From assembly GCA_963725655.1 (NCBI GenBank), contig CAVRYY010000001.1:2232001-2296000 (forward strand): a stretch of DNA of 64,000 nucleotides, written 5' to 3'. Of the stretch, positions 24,931 through 32,472 are shown in pieces. A program made the position numbers and the translations under genes. Numbering within the stretch: position 1 is the first letter of the stretch; every line of letters begins with the position of its first letter. The DNA is from CAVRXT01 sp963725655 (GTDB lineage Bacteria; Acidobacteriota; Terriglobia; Acidiferrales; UBA7541). The notes beneath the pieces are model-generated. The model was not told the DNA's origin, did no database searches, and worked only from the letters and a program-made list of their open reading frames with translations.

Positions 24931-25485
24931 ATGAGTCGCGGGGCACAGCAATCGACTAGAAACTTGATTGACCAGCAGTTGAACAATCAAAATCAACTTC
25001 TCAGCCAGGCCGGCCAGCAGGGAACTCAAGACCGTTCCCTGCTTATGCCGGCCATTCAAAACTTGCTGAACTCTCCGGGATATTCGCCCGCCGAACAATC
25101 CGCAATCACCCAGCAAGGCATGGGCTCGGCTCGCACCGCCTATGACGCCCTCAATCAGGCCGCTCAAAATCAAGCCGCGCGCACCAATAACGGAGCCGCC
25201 GCCGGCGCCGCCACCGCACAACTGGGCCGGCAGCAAGCCGATAACCTGAGCCAGCAAGCTCGCCAAAATCAAATTAGTTTCGCCAATCAAAAACTGAATC
25301 AGCAGCTTGCCGGACTCAACTCGCTGGGTCAGACCTACGGGGTCGACACCAACCTTCTCGGCCACGCCATGGGCGTGCCTTCGAGCCTCCTGGGCGCGCG
25401 TGCGACGGCTTCCGGCGGTTCCACAATGACTGGCCTGGGCGGACTTGTTGGCGGGCTGGGCAATGTGGGCTCGCTGTTTTTCTAG
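24931..25485 (+). CDS. Gln/Asn-rich phage protein, possible ejection protein
   Basis: A 184-residue helical protein very rich in Gln and Asn (QQLNNQNQLLSQAGQQ, NQAARTNNGAAAGAATAQL), ending in a Gly-rich hydrophobic tail (GLGGLVGGLGNVGSLFF). Helical, Gln-rich proteins with hydrophobic ends placed after the tail genes often act as internal or ejected virion proteins in short-tailed phages. That is an analogy from composition and place; no homology is claimed. ATG 24931 has GGGAGG eight bases upstream. Confidence 0.5.
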   Translation: MSRGAQQSTRNLIDQQLNNQNQLLSQAGQQGTQDRSLLMPAIQNLLNSPGYSPAEQSAITQQGMGSARTAYDALNQAAQNQAARTNNGAAAGAATAQLGRQQADNLSQQARQNQISFANQKLNQQLAGLNSLGQTYGVDTNLLGHAMGVPSSLLGARATASGGSTMTGLGGLVGGLGNVGSLFF

Positions 25486-25528
25486 CGTGCGCCCGCTGCG
25501 GCAATAGTTGTTACCGAGGTGAAGAGAG

Positions 25529-25789
25529 ATGGCCCTGGTCAAACCACATATCGCTCCGCATGACATCGTTCTCTTCGGCGGAGCCCTCGTGCAATTCACA
25601 ATGCTCTTGCGCTGGCTCTATCGACGCATCCGCAATGATGAAATTCAACGCGCGTTCGTCGAGGACATCGCCACCAATCACCTTCCGCACATCTACGAGG
25701 CGCTCCGCCATCTTTGCGCCGAACGGGGAATTGATCTGCGGGAGTCGCCTCCCATTCGCTGGATGGGCTCGATCACTTACCCTCGCTAA
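25529..25789 (+). CDS. Small phage hypothetical protein
   Basis: An 86-residue protein with one moderately hydrophobic segment (DIVLFGGALVQFTMLLRWLY) and a His/Leu-rich helix (THLPH-like HLPHIYEALRHLCAERG). ATG 25529 lies behind GAGGTGAAGAG. It is 20 bp upstream of the transglycosylase gene. Possible small membrane-associated lysis or assembly factor, but this is unproven. Confidence 0.45.
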   Translation: MALVKPHIAPHDIVLFGGALVQFTMLLRWLYRRIRNDEIQRAFVEDIATNHLPHIYEALRHLCAERGIDLRESPPIRWMGSITYPR

Positions 25790-25809
25790 CGCTAAAAAAG
25801 GATCGTCTG

Positions 25810-26307
25810 ATGACCATGCAGGAACTAGTCACCCTCGCGAAACAAATCGCCACCGCGCATGCGCTCCCGCCAGAATTGATTTGCGCCGTTTGCGAACAGG
25901 AATCGGACTGGGACATCTGGGCCACTCGCTACGAGCCAGGCTTTCTGTCCCGCTACGTGGCCCCGCTCTTCACGAATAACAAGATCGATGCGACGGAGGC
26001 TCATTGTCGCGCCATGTCCTGGGGCCTGATGCAGGTGATGGGTCAAACCGCGCGTGAGCACGGCTTCCGCGGACGCTTCCTGGCCGGACTGTGCGATCCC
26101 GAGGCGGGACTGTCGATTGGGTGCGCAGTACTGGCACACAAACTCGCCGCCGCTGCCGACGTACACAGTGCGCTGCTGCTCTGGAACGGCGGCGCAAACC
26201 CTGACTATCCGGCGCAAGTTCTAAATCGCATGCGCCACTACACGGCCGCGGCGCAAAGCGACGTTCCCTCGCCCGACCGTAACGGCGAAGCAGTTGTCGC
26301 CGCGTAA
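25810..26307 (+). CDS. Soluble lytic transglycosylase (phage lysin)
   Basis: A 165-residue protein of the SLT/lysozyme-like superfamily. The catalytic Glu is in CEQESDWD (residue 31), with the expected SWGLMQVM motif around residues 69-76 and a C-terminal LLLWNGGANPDYPAQVLNRM region typical of the fold. These enzymes cleave the glycosidic bonds of peptidoglycan. No signal peptide is present, so it would need a holin to reach the wall. It is followed by a spanin-like gene 42 bp away, so the pair looks like a lysis cassette. Confidence 0.8.
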   Translation: MTMQELVTLAKQIATAHALPPELICAVCEQESDWDIWATRYEPGFLSRYVAPLFTNNKIDATEAHCRAMSWGLMQVMGQTAREHGFRGRFLAGLCDPEAGLSIGCAVLAHKLAAAADVHSALLLWNGGANPDYPAQVLNRMRHYTAAAQSDVPSPDRNGEAVVAA

Positions 26308-26349
26308 ATATTCTTCGACCTTGGGCAATTCATCTTCGGGAGAAACGAA

Positions 26350-27057
26350 ATGACGATTCGCCTTTTCCTGCTGGCAACCGCCTGTGCAGGTATCGCCTTA
26401 GCCGCAATTTCATTTCGCACCTGGCAATCGGTCGGGAAGGACCGGCAGAGGTTGGAAGCCGCAATCGCAGCCCAACAAAAGCTGATCGCCCAGATCGACA
26501 CGCAAGAACACGCGCGGTCGACAGACTTGAAGGCGAGCACAGACCAAATCGAAGCCTTAAAGCGAAAGGTCACCACTCCCGGCGAAGCAGCACAGGATTT
26601 GGCGCAATACTTACAGCTTCCAGCGCCCATTACGCCGGTCCCACAAGACCACCCGGCCTCAAGTGGCCCGCAGAGCGACACCAGCGGCTACCCGCCGCCG
26701 TCTTCGGCGACCCCGTTGAGACCGCCGCTCAGTCCTCCGGTATCCGCAGCCACCCTCGGAGGGCCACCATCATTGCCAGGGATGCGCGACAACGGCTTCT
26801 ATCTGCCATCGGCGGACGCCAAGCCCCTATTCGACTTCGTGCAAGACTCCCGGCTATGCGAACTACAGCTGTCATCGGCCCGCTCCGATCTGCAAGACGA
26901 GCGCGCCAAATCCACCGGCTTGGCCCGCGAACGCGATCAAGCCGTCCGCGCCACAAAAGGCGAAGCCACCGTAGCTCGCCTAAAAAGAGACGCAAAATGT
27001 GTGCTAATAGGAGTAGCATTGACTCTGGCGGCATCCCTCTCCCACCACCGCCCATAG
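26350..27057 (+). CDS. Spanin-like coiled-coil membrane protein
   Basis: A 235-residue protein with an N-terminal membrane segment (LFLLATACAGIALAAI), a long coiled coil (about residues 28-80), a Pro-rich linker and a second helical region. A C-terminal hydrophobic segment follows (CVLIGVALTLAASL). It lies just after the lysin. Inner-membrane spanin subunits (Rz-like) have this N-terminal anchor and coiled coil, but the second anchor is unusual and no outer-membrane lipoprotein partner was seen. The call is a structural guess. Confidence 0.5.
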   Translation: MTIRLFLLATACAGIALAAISFRTWQSVGKDRQRLEAAIAAQQKLIAQIDTQEHARSTDLKASTDQIEALKRKVTTPGEAAQDLAQYLQLPAPITPVPQDHPASSGPQSDTSGYPPPSSATPLRPPLSPPVSAATLGGPPSLPGMRDNGFYLPSADAKPLFDFVQDSRLCELQLSSARSDLQDERAKSTGLARERDQAVRATKGEATVARLKRDAKCVLIGVALTLAASLSHHRP

Positions 27058-27205
27058 AGGGCCGAGAAAGCCCGCAGGTAGAGGAGCCGTAACTTCGCAG
27101 CTGATTCGGAGCACAACTGCCGTATTTCGCAAGCTTCAGAGTTCCTGGCGAGTCACAGTTCACCCGGCCCGAAACGCCGCACCCTGAGTTCAGGTGTCGG
27201 TATCA

Positions 27206-27222
27206 CTCGACGCAGCGTCGAG
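27206..27222. repeat. 17-bp GC palindrome downstream of the island
   Basis: CTCGACGC-A-GCGTCGAG is a perfect 8-bp palindrome with a single central base, in the 225-bp gap between the spanin-like gene and the convergent DsbA-like gene. A one-base loop cannot form as drawn, but a protein dimer could bind it, or it could be a remnant of an island end. No T-run follows. Confidence 0.45.
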
Positions 27223-27267
27223 AGCCCCGCACAATGACAAAAGTGCCGCTCTAACTCTGAACTTCTC

Positions 27268-27281
27268 ATAATAAATATTAT
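27268..27281. repeat. AT-rich palindrome at the DsbA-like gene end
   Basis: ATAATA-AA-TATTAT is a perfect palindrome next to the stop codon of the DsbA-like gene. It is AT-rich in a GC-rich region and may be part of a bidirectional end signal, but no GC stem or T-run supports a standard terminator. Confidence 0.3.
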
Positions 27282-27282
27282 G

Positions 27283-28209
27283 TTAATTATGTGGGGGGTG
27301 GGGGAGCTCGAAGCTTATGTATTGGTCGATGGCGGAGGGGTCGCCGCCTATGGTCTCGCGGCCGTTTACGTATACTGTTGGGGTGCTTTGGATTTTTAGG
27401 GACTGGGCTTCTTCGATTTGCTGCTGGACGGCGGCTTTGGACTCGGGGCTGGTCATGCAGGCGCGGAATGTGTCGGCTGGGATGCCGGCTTTTGTGGCGA
27501 AGGAAATTAGCTTGTCCCAGATGTTGTCGGCGGATAGGACGTCCTGGTTGTCGAATAGAGCGTCGTGGACTTGCCAGTAAGCTTGCGGGGACTGATCCAG
27601 GGCGCATTGGGCGCCGATTGCGGCATTCATGGCCCAGGGGTGAATCTGGACCAACGGGAAGCTCTTGGAGACGAACTTTACTTGGGGATATTTGGACTCC
27701 AGGCTCTTTAGGTTGCGGTATAGCTGCTGGCAGTGGGGGCATTCATAGTCGCTGTAGTCCACGACCGTGACTTTCGCTGTGGCTGGGCCCCTGAAAGGAG
27801 CGCCTTCCAGGTGGATTTTGGCGCGGTTTTCGGCAAAAGGATCGGCGTTAATCTGCTTAATCTCACCACGAATTATGAACTGGGCGTCCTTGGTTACGAA
27901 GATCGAGCCTGTGTCGGTCTGGCCGTTTGTGGTTACTTCAATGGGAATCTCGTAAATTTCGGGCGATGGAGAGGGGACTACGGTGCCTAGCTTCAGTTGG
28001 AAGTCTGGGCCCCAGGCGAACAGGTTCCTTAGGTATTTCTCGATACTTTTGATCGCTTCGGGCTTCAAGAGATTTGATTGGGCTGCCGGCGACGCGTGCG
28101 GCGGAGCCGGGGCGGGCGCTGCGGTTTGAGCCAGGGCGCTGCCGGATGATATCGACACCGTGAGTGCTATCGCTAGAAAGGATATGAACGTCATTAGTCT
28201 TCGTGGCAT
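27283..28209 (-). CDS. DsbA-like thioredoxin-fold protein, secreted
   Basis: ATG 28209 gives 308 residues, with GGAAGGA upstream; a TTG at 28245 just after the nadE stop would add twelve. A signal peptide (MTFISFLAIALTVS, ending at ALAQ near residue 28) leads to a Pro/Ala-rich linker and an N-terminal domain. The thioredoxin domain has active-site CPHC at residues 157-160 and the cis-Pro region STPTVYVNG. It belongs to the DsbA/thioredoxin_4 family. It probably forms or isomerises disulfides of secreted proteins. It shares the minus strand with nadE, whose stop is 37 bp upstream. No DsbB is in the window. Confidence 0.85.
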   Translation of the reverse strand: MPRRLMTFISFLAIALTVSISSGSALAQTAAPAPAPPHASPAAQSNLLKPEAIKSIEKYLRNLFAWGPDFQLKLGTVVPSPSPEIYEIPIEVTTNGQTDTGSIFVTKDAQFIIRGEIKQINADPFAENRAKIHLEGAPFRGPATAKVTVVDYSDYECPHCQQLYRNLKSLESKYPQVKFVSKSFPLVQIHPWAMNAAIGAQCALDQSPQAYWQVHDALFDNQDVLSADNIWDKLISFATKAGIPADTFRACMTSPESKAAVQQQIEEAQSLKIQSTPTVYVNGRETIGGDPSAIDQYISFELPHPPHN

Positions 28210-28246
28210 GTTTGGGTTCGTCCTTCCTAGTCTATCCAGACGCAAG

Positions 28247-29884
28247 CTAGTCCATCGACTTATACGCTAAAGGAAAGCGCCGGCCAACGCTGAAAGCCTT
28301 CGAGGAAATCTTTAGTCCGGGGGCGGCCTGTTTGCGCTTGTACTCGTTTTGGTCCACGCGTCTGGCGATGGCGCGGACGGTGTCTAGCGGGACCTTATAT
28401 TGGTCGGCAATCTCGGATGGCGAACGCAACTCCTCGACATAGGCCTTGAGTATGCGATCCAGCAAGTCGTAGGGAGGGAGGGAATCCTGGTCGGTTTGAT
28501 TCGGGCGCAGCTCGGCGGACGGCGGCTTGATGAGAGTCGCGATGGGGATGACTTCCCTGCTGCGATTTACGAATTTCGCAAGTTCATAGACCATGGTTTT
28601 CGGCACGTCGGAGATTACTGCCAAGCCGCCAGCCATATCGCCGTACAGAGTGCAGTAGCCAACCGCCAATTCGGATTTGTTGCCGGTGCTCAGCACCAGC
28701 GAGCCAAACTTGTTGGAGAGGGCCATAAGCAAATTGCCGCGTATGCGGGCTTGCAGGTTCTCCTCGGCGACGTCTTCCGGCAGACCCTTGAATTCGTGGG
28801 ACAATACTTCGCGATAATTGGTCCAAACAGCGGAAATTGGCAGGATATCGAACTGAATCTCGAGATTTTGGGCTAGTGCGCGGGCATCACGAAGGCTTCC
28901 TTCTGAGGAATAGGGCCCGGGCATGGCAACTCCCAAGACGTTCGCTGATCCCACCGCGGCGACGGCAATGACGGCGACCAGGGCGGAATCGACTCCACCG
29001 CTGAGCCCGACTACCACTTTGCTGAACCCGCATTTGCGCACGTAGTCCCGCGTGCCAAGAACCAGGGCTTGGAAGGCTGCGTCGAGTTCGTCGTCAGGTT
29101 GCGGGCGGAGATCGCCCTCGCCGGTGACGGTATCGAAATAGACCATGTCCTCCGCGAAAGAGTGGGCTTGAGCGGCGATGCGGCCGTCGGGAGTAATGGC
29201 AACGCTGGCCCCGTCGAAGATCAGGCTGTCGTTGCCGCCAACCTGATTGACGTATACCACCGGGACATTATGTTCCTTGGCAAGAGCGCGGAGCATGTCG
29301 ATCCGCAGATAGCGCTTGTCGATGGTGTACGGGGAAGCCGAGACATTTAGAAGAATCGTACTTCCCTGCCCTACGAGTTCGGTGATGGGGTCGCGATCGT
29401 AGAGGCGCTGCGGCCAAAAGTGCTTGTCGTTCCAACAATCTTCGCAGATGGTGACGCCGAGCTGCTGGCCCGAAAACGGAAATACAAATTGGGAATGGGC
29501 CGGTTGGAAGTAGCGCGATTCGTCGAAGACATCGTACGTTGGCAGAAGCATCTTGCGCTGTTCGAAGACGACCTTTCCGTCCGCAATTAGCGCGGCGGAG
29601 TTTGCTCCGGGCTTGCCGGTGTCGTCCTGCGCTTTGCCCACGTAGCCGACCACGGATGGCATGCTGATTTTCTTGGCCAGCTTCAGGATCTCCTTGCGGT
29701 TGCGTTGGAGGAATGCAGGCCGTTCAACTAGATCTTGTGGAGGATAGCCGCACAGGCACAGTTCGGTGAAGACGGCCAAGTCAGCGCCGCGCGATTTAGC
29801 TTCACTGGCCATTTCCAGGATCCGGGCGGAATTGCCGTCGAAATCGCCTACGGTGGGATTGAACTGGGCGAGGGCCAGTTTCAT
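28247..29884 (-). CDS. nadE: Glutamine-dependent NAD(+) synthetase
   Basis: A 545-residue two-domain enzyme. The nitrilase-type glutaminase domain comes first (Glu41 in FTELCLCGYPP, the lysine of EQRKMLLPTYDVF and the catalytic Cys in ITICEDCW-type sequence). It supplies ammonia to the C-terminal synthetase domain, with the P-loop SGGVDSALVAV near residue 290. It makes NAD from nicotinate adenine dinucleotide, the last step of NAD synthesis. Length and domain order are standard. ATG at 29884 is right at the family start (MKLALAQFNP). It is separated from erpA by a terminator, so it has its own promoter. Confidence 0.95.
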   Translation of the reverse strand: MKLALAQFNPTVGDFDGNSARILEMASEAKSRGADLAVFTELCLCGYPPQDLVERPAFLQRNRKEILKLAKKISMPSVVGYVGKAQDDTGKPGANSAALIADGKVVFEQRKMLLPTYDVFDESRYFQPAHSQFVFPFSGQQLGVTICEDCWNDKHFWPQRLYDRDPITELVGQGSTILLNVSASPYTIDKRYLRIDMLRALAKEHNVPVVYVNQVGGNDSLIFDGASVAITPDGRIAAQAHSFAEDMVYFDTVTGEGDLRPQPDDELDAAFQALVLGTRDYVRKCGFSKVVVGLSGGVDSALVAVIAVAAVGSANVLGVAMPGPYSSEGSLRDARALAQNLEIQFDILPISAVWTNYREVLSHEFKGLPEDVAEENLQARIRGNLLMALSNKFGSLVLSTGNKSELAVGYCTLYGDMAGGLAVISDVPKTMVYELAKFVNRSREVIPIATLIKPPSAELRPNQTDQDSLPPYDLLDRILKAYVEELRSPSEIADQYKVPLDTVRAIARRVDQNEYKRKQAAPGLKISSKAFSVGRRFPLAYKSMD

Positions 29885-29984
29885 TGTGGCACAACCAAAA
29901 AGTGCACAAAAAACGGAATAAGAGTCATGGAGTGCGAATCTCGATATGTCGAGGGACGCCGTTCAGCGGGGGCCCCGGAAACGG

Positions 29985-30028
29985 AAAAGGCAAAAGAAAA
30001 GCTCCCGGAGGGATGGTACTCCGGGAGC
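29985..30028 (-). terminator. Intrinsic terminator of erpA
   Basis: On the minus strand GCTCCCGGAG (30028-30019) pairs perfectly with CTCCGGGAGC (30010-30001) across an 8-nt loop, followed by TTTTCTTTT and more T-rich sequence. It lies 59 bp after the erpA stop and would end the erpA transcript. Confidence 0.85.
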
Positions 30029-30086
30029 GCACGAAGAGCCACACGACCGACCTGACTTGGGCGCCCTAGCTTCGTGCGCCCAAAGG

Positions 30087-30413
30087 TTAGGCGCTGAAAG
30101 AGCTGCCGCAGCCGCAGGTGCTCTTGACGTTCGGGTTATTGAACTTAAAGCCCGAGCCGTCAATGGATTCGATGTAATCGACCTGAACGCCGTCGAGGTA
30201 CATCTCGCTCATCTGATCGACGAGAACCTTCAATCCCTCGAATTCATAGACGTTGTCGCTATTCTCGTTTACTTGATTCTCAAACGCCATGTGGTAGCTA
30301 AAACCGGAGCAGCCGCCACCAACCACGGCGATGCGCAGACCAGTGGGAAGCGGGGTCTGCTGGGAAAGAATTTCCTTCACCTTCGTGATCGCGCCTGGTG
30401 TCAATCCAACCAT
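30087..30413 (-). CDS. erpA: Iron-sulfur cluster insertion protein (ErpA/IscA type)
   Basis: A-type Fe-S carrier of 108 residues with the three conserved cysteines: one in GGGCSGFSY and two in STCGCG near the C-terminus. GGAGG eight bases before ATG 30413 fixes the start; the longer reading from 30452 would add a non-family tail. These proteins hold a [2Fe-2S] or [4Fe-4S] cluster and hand it to apoproteins such as the respiratory and ferredoxin proteins encoded nearby. ErpA and IscA cannot be told apart by eye, so the symbol is the general name. Confidence 0.85.
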   Translation of the reverse strand: MVGLTPGAITKVKEILSQQTPLPTGLRIAVVGGGCSGFSYHMAFENQVNENSDNVYEFEGLKVLVDQMSEMYLDGVQVDYIESIDGSGFKFNNPNVKSTCGCGSSFSA

Positions 30414-30472
30414 CTGGGAAACCTCCATAAGTCTGTCACTAGCCAACTGCATTCACACCTAATCAGATGCTA

Positions 30473-30481
30473 ATTGTATCA
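30473..30481 (-). promoter_or_regulatory. Extended -10 promoter of erpA
   Basis: On the minus strand TGATACAAT reads TG-N-TACAAT, an extended -10 element, about 60 bp upstream of the erpA ATG. No good -35 was found at the normal spacing. Weak evidence from sequence only. Confidence 0.35.
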
Positions 30482-30553
30482 GATTCGATGCGATACGGCG
30501 TTGCTTGTGTTGCGGACTGGGAACGATGGGTGGAAGGGCGGCAGGGCAGCCGG

Positions 30554-30582
30554 TGTACAAGGCTGGGCATCCAGCTTAGAAT
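30554..30582 (+). promoter_or_regulatory. Promoter of isocitrate dehydrogenase gene, nearly leaderless
   Basis: TGTACA (30554-30559), 17-bp spacer, TAGAAT (30577-30582) match the sigma-70 pattern (four of six in the -35, five of six in the -10). The expected start near 30589 leaves only a few bases before ATG 30592, and no Shine-Dalgarno is present, so a leaderless mRNA is plausible. Confidence 0.45.
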
Positions 30583-30591
30583 CATTGGTAT

Positions 30592-31593
30592 ATGAAACAT
30601 ACAGTCACGTTAATACCGGGCGACGGGATTGGCCCTGAAGTCTCCGCAGCGGTAAAGAGAATCGTAGCGGCGGCGGGGGCTGAAATCGAATGGGAGGAGA
30701 TCGCGGCGCTGGCTGAATCCGAGCGGAAATCGCTGAATTTGGTCAAATCGGGGGTACTTGAATCGATCCAGCGAAACCGAGTGGCGCTGAAGGGACCGCT
30801 GGAGACAGCGATTGCCGGGGGAGCGCCTAGCATCAACGTGGGTCTGCGCAAGGCGCTGGAGCTGTATGCGAATTTGCGCCCGGTGAAGAACCTGGAGGGC
30901 GTGAAGTCGGTTCACCAGAATGTGGACCTGGTACTGGTGCGGGAAAATACTGAGGACCTTTACGCCGGGCTCGAGCACACGGTGGTGCCGGGGGTGGTGG
31001 AGAGCCTGAAGATCATCACGGAAAAAGCGTCGACGCGGGTGGCGAAGTTTGCGTTCGAGTACGCGAGAAAATTCAAGCGCAAGAAGATTCATGCGGTGCA
31101 CAAAGCCAACATCATGAAATTGTCGGACGGATTGTTCCTGACTTCTGTGCGCAAAGTGGCCAAGAGTTTCCCGGAGATCGAGTACAAGGAGATGATCGTC
31201 GATAACGCATGCATGCAAATGGTCTTGAATCCGCGGCAATTCGACATGCTACTGCTGACCAACCTTTACGGCGACATTATGAGCGACCTGGCGGCGGGAT
31301 TGGTTGGGGGGCTGGGGGTGGTGCCGAGCGGGAACATCGGCGACGGCGTGGCGTTGTTCGAGGCGGTTCACGGGACGGCTCCGGACATCGCGGGTAAAGG
31401 GATCGCGAATCCGACGGCGCTGCTGATGAGCGCGATCATGATGCTGGATTACTTGGAGGAGAACGAGATCGCGCGGCGGGTTGAGAATGCGCTGCATCTG
31501 GTTTACCGCGAGGGACGTTCGCTGACTGGCGACGTGGGTGGAAAGGCGACCACTGCGGAATTCACGGATGCGGTGATCGGGGCATTGAAATAG
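30592..31593 (+). CDS. NAD-dependent isocitrate/isopropylmalate dehydrogenase family protein
   Basis: A 333-residue beta-decarboxylating dehydrogenase: the start HTVTLIPGDGIGPEV, the NLYGDIMSDLAAGLVGG metal-binding stretch (two Asp residues), the HKANIMKLSDGLF segment with the conserved Lys, and the ending GDVGGKATTAEFTDAV. NAD-type isocitrate dehydrogenases of this size share the RENTEDLYAGLEH motif seen here, so oxidative decarboxylation of isocitrate in the TCA cycle is the likely reaction; isopropylmalate or homoisocitrate remain possible. No leu genes are adjacent. Confidence 0.85.
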   Translation: MKHTVTLIPGDGIGPEVSAAVKRIVAAAGAEIEWEEIAALAESERKSLNLVKSGVLESIQRNRVALKGPLETAIAGGAPSINVGLRKALELYANLRPVKNLEGVKSVHQNVDLVLVRENTEDLYAGLEHTVVPGVVESLKIITEKASTRVAKFAFEYARKFKRKKIHAVHKANIMKLSDGLFLTSVRKVAKSFPEIEYKEMIVDNACMQMVLNPRQFDMLLLTNLYGDIMSDLAAGLVGGLGVVPSGNIGDGVALFEAVHGTAPDIAGKGIANPTALLMSAIMMLDYLEENEIARRVENALHLVYREGRSLTGDVGGKATTAEFTDAVIGALK

Positions 31594-31731
31594 GAGCAAT
31601 GCGACGGGCCAGCCGAGAGCTCGGGGTTCGGGATGCAGTATCCGAGCCAGGCATCGCGTCTGGCGTTGACACGGATAGAGCGAGGTAAGAGAATAAGTGC
31701 CGATCACAAAATCTGCGCGGCGAGGTCAACG

Positions 31732-32118
31732 ATGTCCGAGGAATTAAGCGTACCCCCGACAGTAGCGAAGTTTGTGAACGGGGAAATCGAGAAGGCGCTC
31801 CCGATGTCCGAGGGTAAATCGGACAAGCGCAAGCGGAAGCCGCATATTATGGCGGTGATCAATAACATGTGTACTGGCTGCTCGGGCTCGCCGGCCTGCG
31901 TGGAGTATTGTCCGGTGGCGGAATGCATGTTCTGGGTGGAAGATCCGGAGCATCCGCCGTTCGGGAAGATTCTGGTCGATCCCCTGCTGTGCATTGGCTG
32001 CAAGTTGTGTACTAGCAAGGGTCCGGATGGCGCGTTTCTGGAAGGCTGCCCGTGGGATGCGATCGATATGGTGCCGATCGCGGAGTTCGAGGCGGAATAC
32101 GGGACGATGCCGTACTAG
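31732..32118 (+). CDS. Dicluster ferredoxin-like Fe-S protein
   Basis: A 128-residue protein from ATG 31732 behind CGAGG. The N-terminal 35 residues are a charged leader. The rest has two cysteine clusters, CTGCSGSPACVEYCP and CIGCKLCTSKGPDGAF followed by GCPWDAI, which fit two [4Fe-4S] clusters, with an aromatic/acidic end. It could carry electrons for a nearby oxidoreductase. The gene is 138 bp after the dehydrogenase and probably co-regulated, but the specific partner is unknown. Confidence 0.75.
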   Translation: MSEELSVPPTVAKFVNGEIEKALPMSEGKSDKRKRKPHIMAVINNMCTGCSGSPACVEYCPVAECMFWVEDPEHPPFGKILVDPLLCIGCKLCTSKGPDGAFLEGCPWDAIDMVPIAEFEAEYGTMPY

Positions 32119-32229
32119 GTTGAAGCTTCGGAACTGTCAATTCTAAGAAAAATTGAAAGCGTAGAAACCCTACACGTGAAGGCGACGTGTGGGCGCCCAC
32201 CTGCAGCACCAACACCAAAATCAAAATAC

Positions 32230-32262
32230 ACGCCCTTCGCAAAGCGTAGGAAGAGTGGGGCG
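32230..32262. repeat. Dispersed hairpin repeat, partial copy B
   Basis: CGCCCTTCGCAAAGCG followed by AGGAAGAGTGGGGC resembles the copy A core, but the left arm is shortened. It lies 90 bp from copy C in the same gap, suggesting local duplication or decay of the element. Confidence 0.45.
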
Positions 32263-32321
32263 TCCAAAAAACGCGGAGACGTGGGTCAAAAGCCGCGCGG
32301 GCTTATGGGAGCGCCTGGCTC

Positions 32322-32400
32322 ATTACGCCCACCCTTCCCGAAACCGGGAAGAGTGGGGCACCCGGAAGAGATGACGGCATTAAACCGTAGAGGCATGAAA
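32322..32400. repeat. Dispersed hairpin repeat, copy C
   Basis: The core (32327-32359) is GCCCACCCTTCCCG, a short loop and CGGGAAGAGTGGGGC. The flank CACCCGGAAGAGATGACGGCATTAAACCGTAGAGGCATGAAA is shared in outline with copy A at 10131-10223. The arms have compensating changes (CCCG with CGGG here; CGC with GCG in copy A), which implies selection for the stem. Confidence 0.7.
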
Positions 32401-32435
32401 CTCGATTTTCGGCGGAAAAAGTGACGGCATTAAAC
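32372..32435. repeat. 14-bp direct repeat
   Basis: TGACGGCATTAAAC occurs at 32372-32385 and again at 32422-32435, 36 bp apart. The first copy is in the flank of repeat C. It is probably part of the element rather than an attachment site. Confidence 0.5.
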
Positions 32436-32472
32436 CCGGCGAGCTTGAGCGAAAGCTGACAAGTTGTAGCCG

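Larger units (their letters stand above)
2943..27057 (+). mobile_element. Podovirus-like prophage or domesticated virion gene island, about 24 kb
   Basis: The run of + strand genes holds packaging (terminase), portal, scaffold-like, capsid, connector-like, nozzle-like, spike-like and lysis genes in the order usual for short-tailed phages. One gene (18134-20164) is reversed. I see no integrase, excisionase, repressor, primase, polymerase, tape measure or tail tube gene. I also see no tRNA and no clear direct repeats at the ends. The terminase large gene carries a frameshift. The ends given are the regulatory palindromes on the left and the spanin-like gene on the right; true attachment sites were not found. 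Confidence 0.8.
32119..32472. other. Non-coding region with dispersed repeats
   Basis: This 354-bp gap lies between the ferredoxin gene and the convergent HEAT/barrel-sandwich gene. It contains parts of copies B and C of the dispersed hairpin repeat and a direct repeat. A candidate small ORF (32176-32424) translates the repeat and is not supported. Confidence 0.6.

Noticed and set aside
2845..27282. Terminal direct repeats (att sites) of the island
   Set aside because: Comparing the two junctions by eye, no shared words long enough to be attachment sites were found.
32176..32424. Small ORF of 82 codons
   Set aside because: It translates through the dispersed repeat and has no ribosome site or family.
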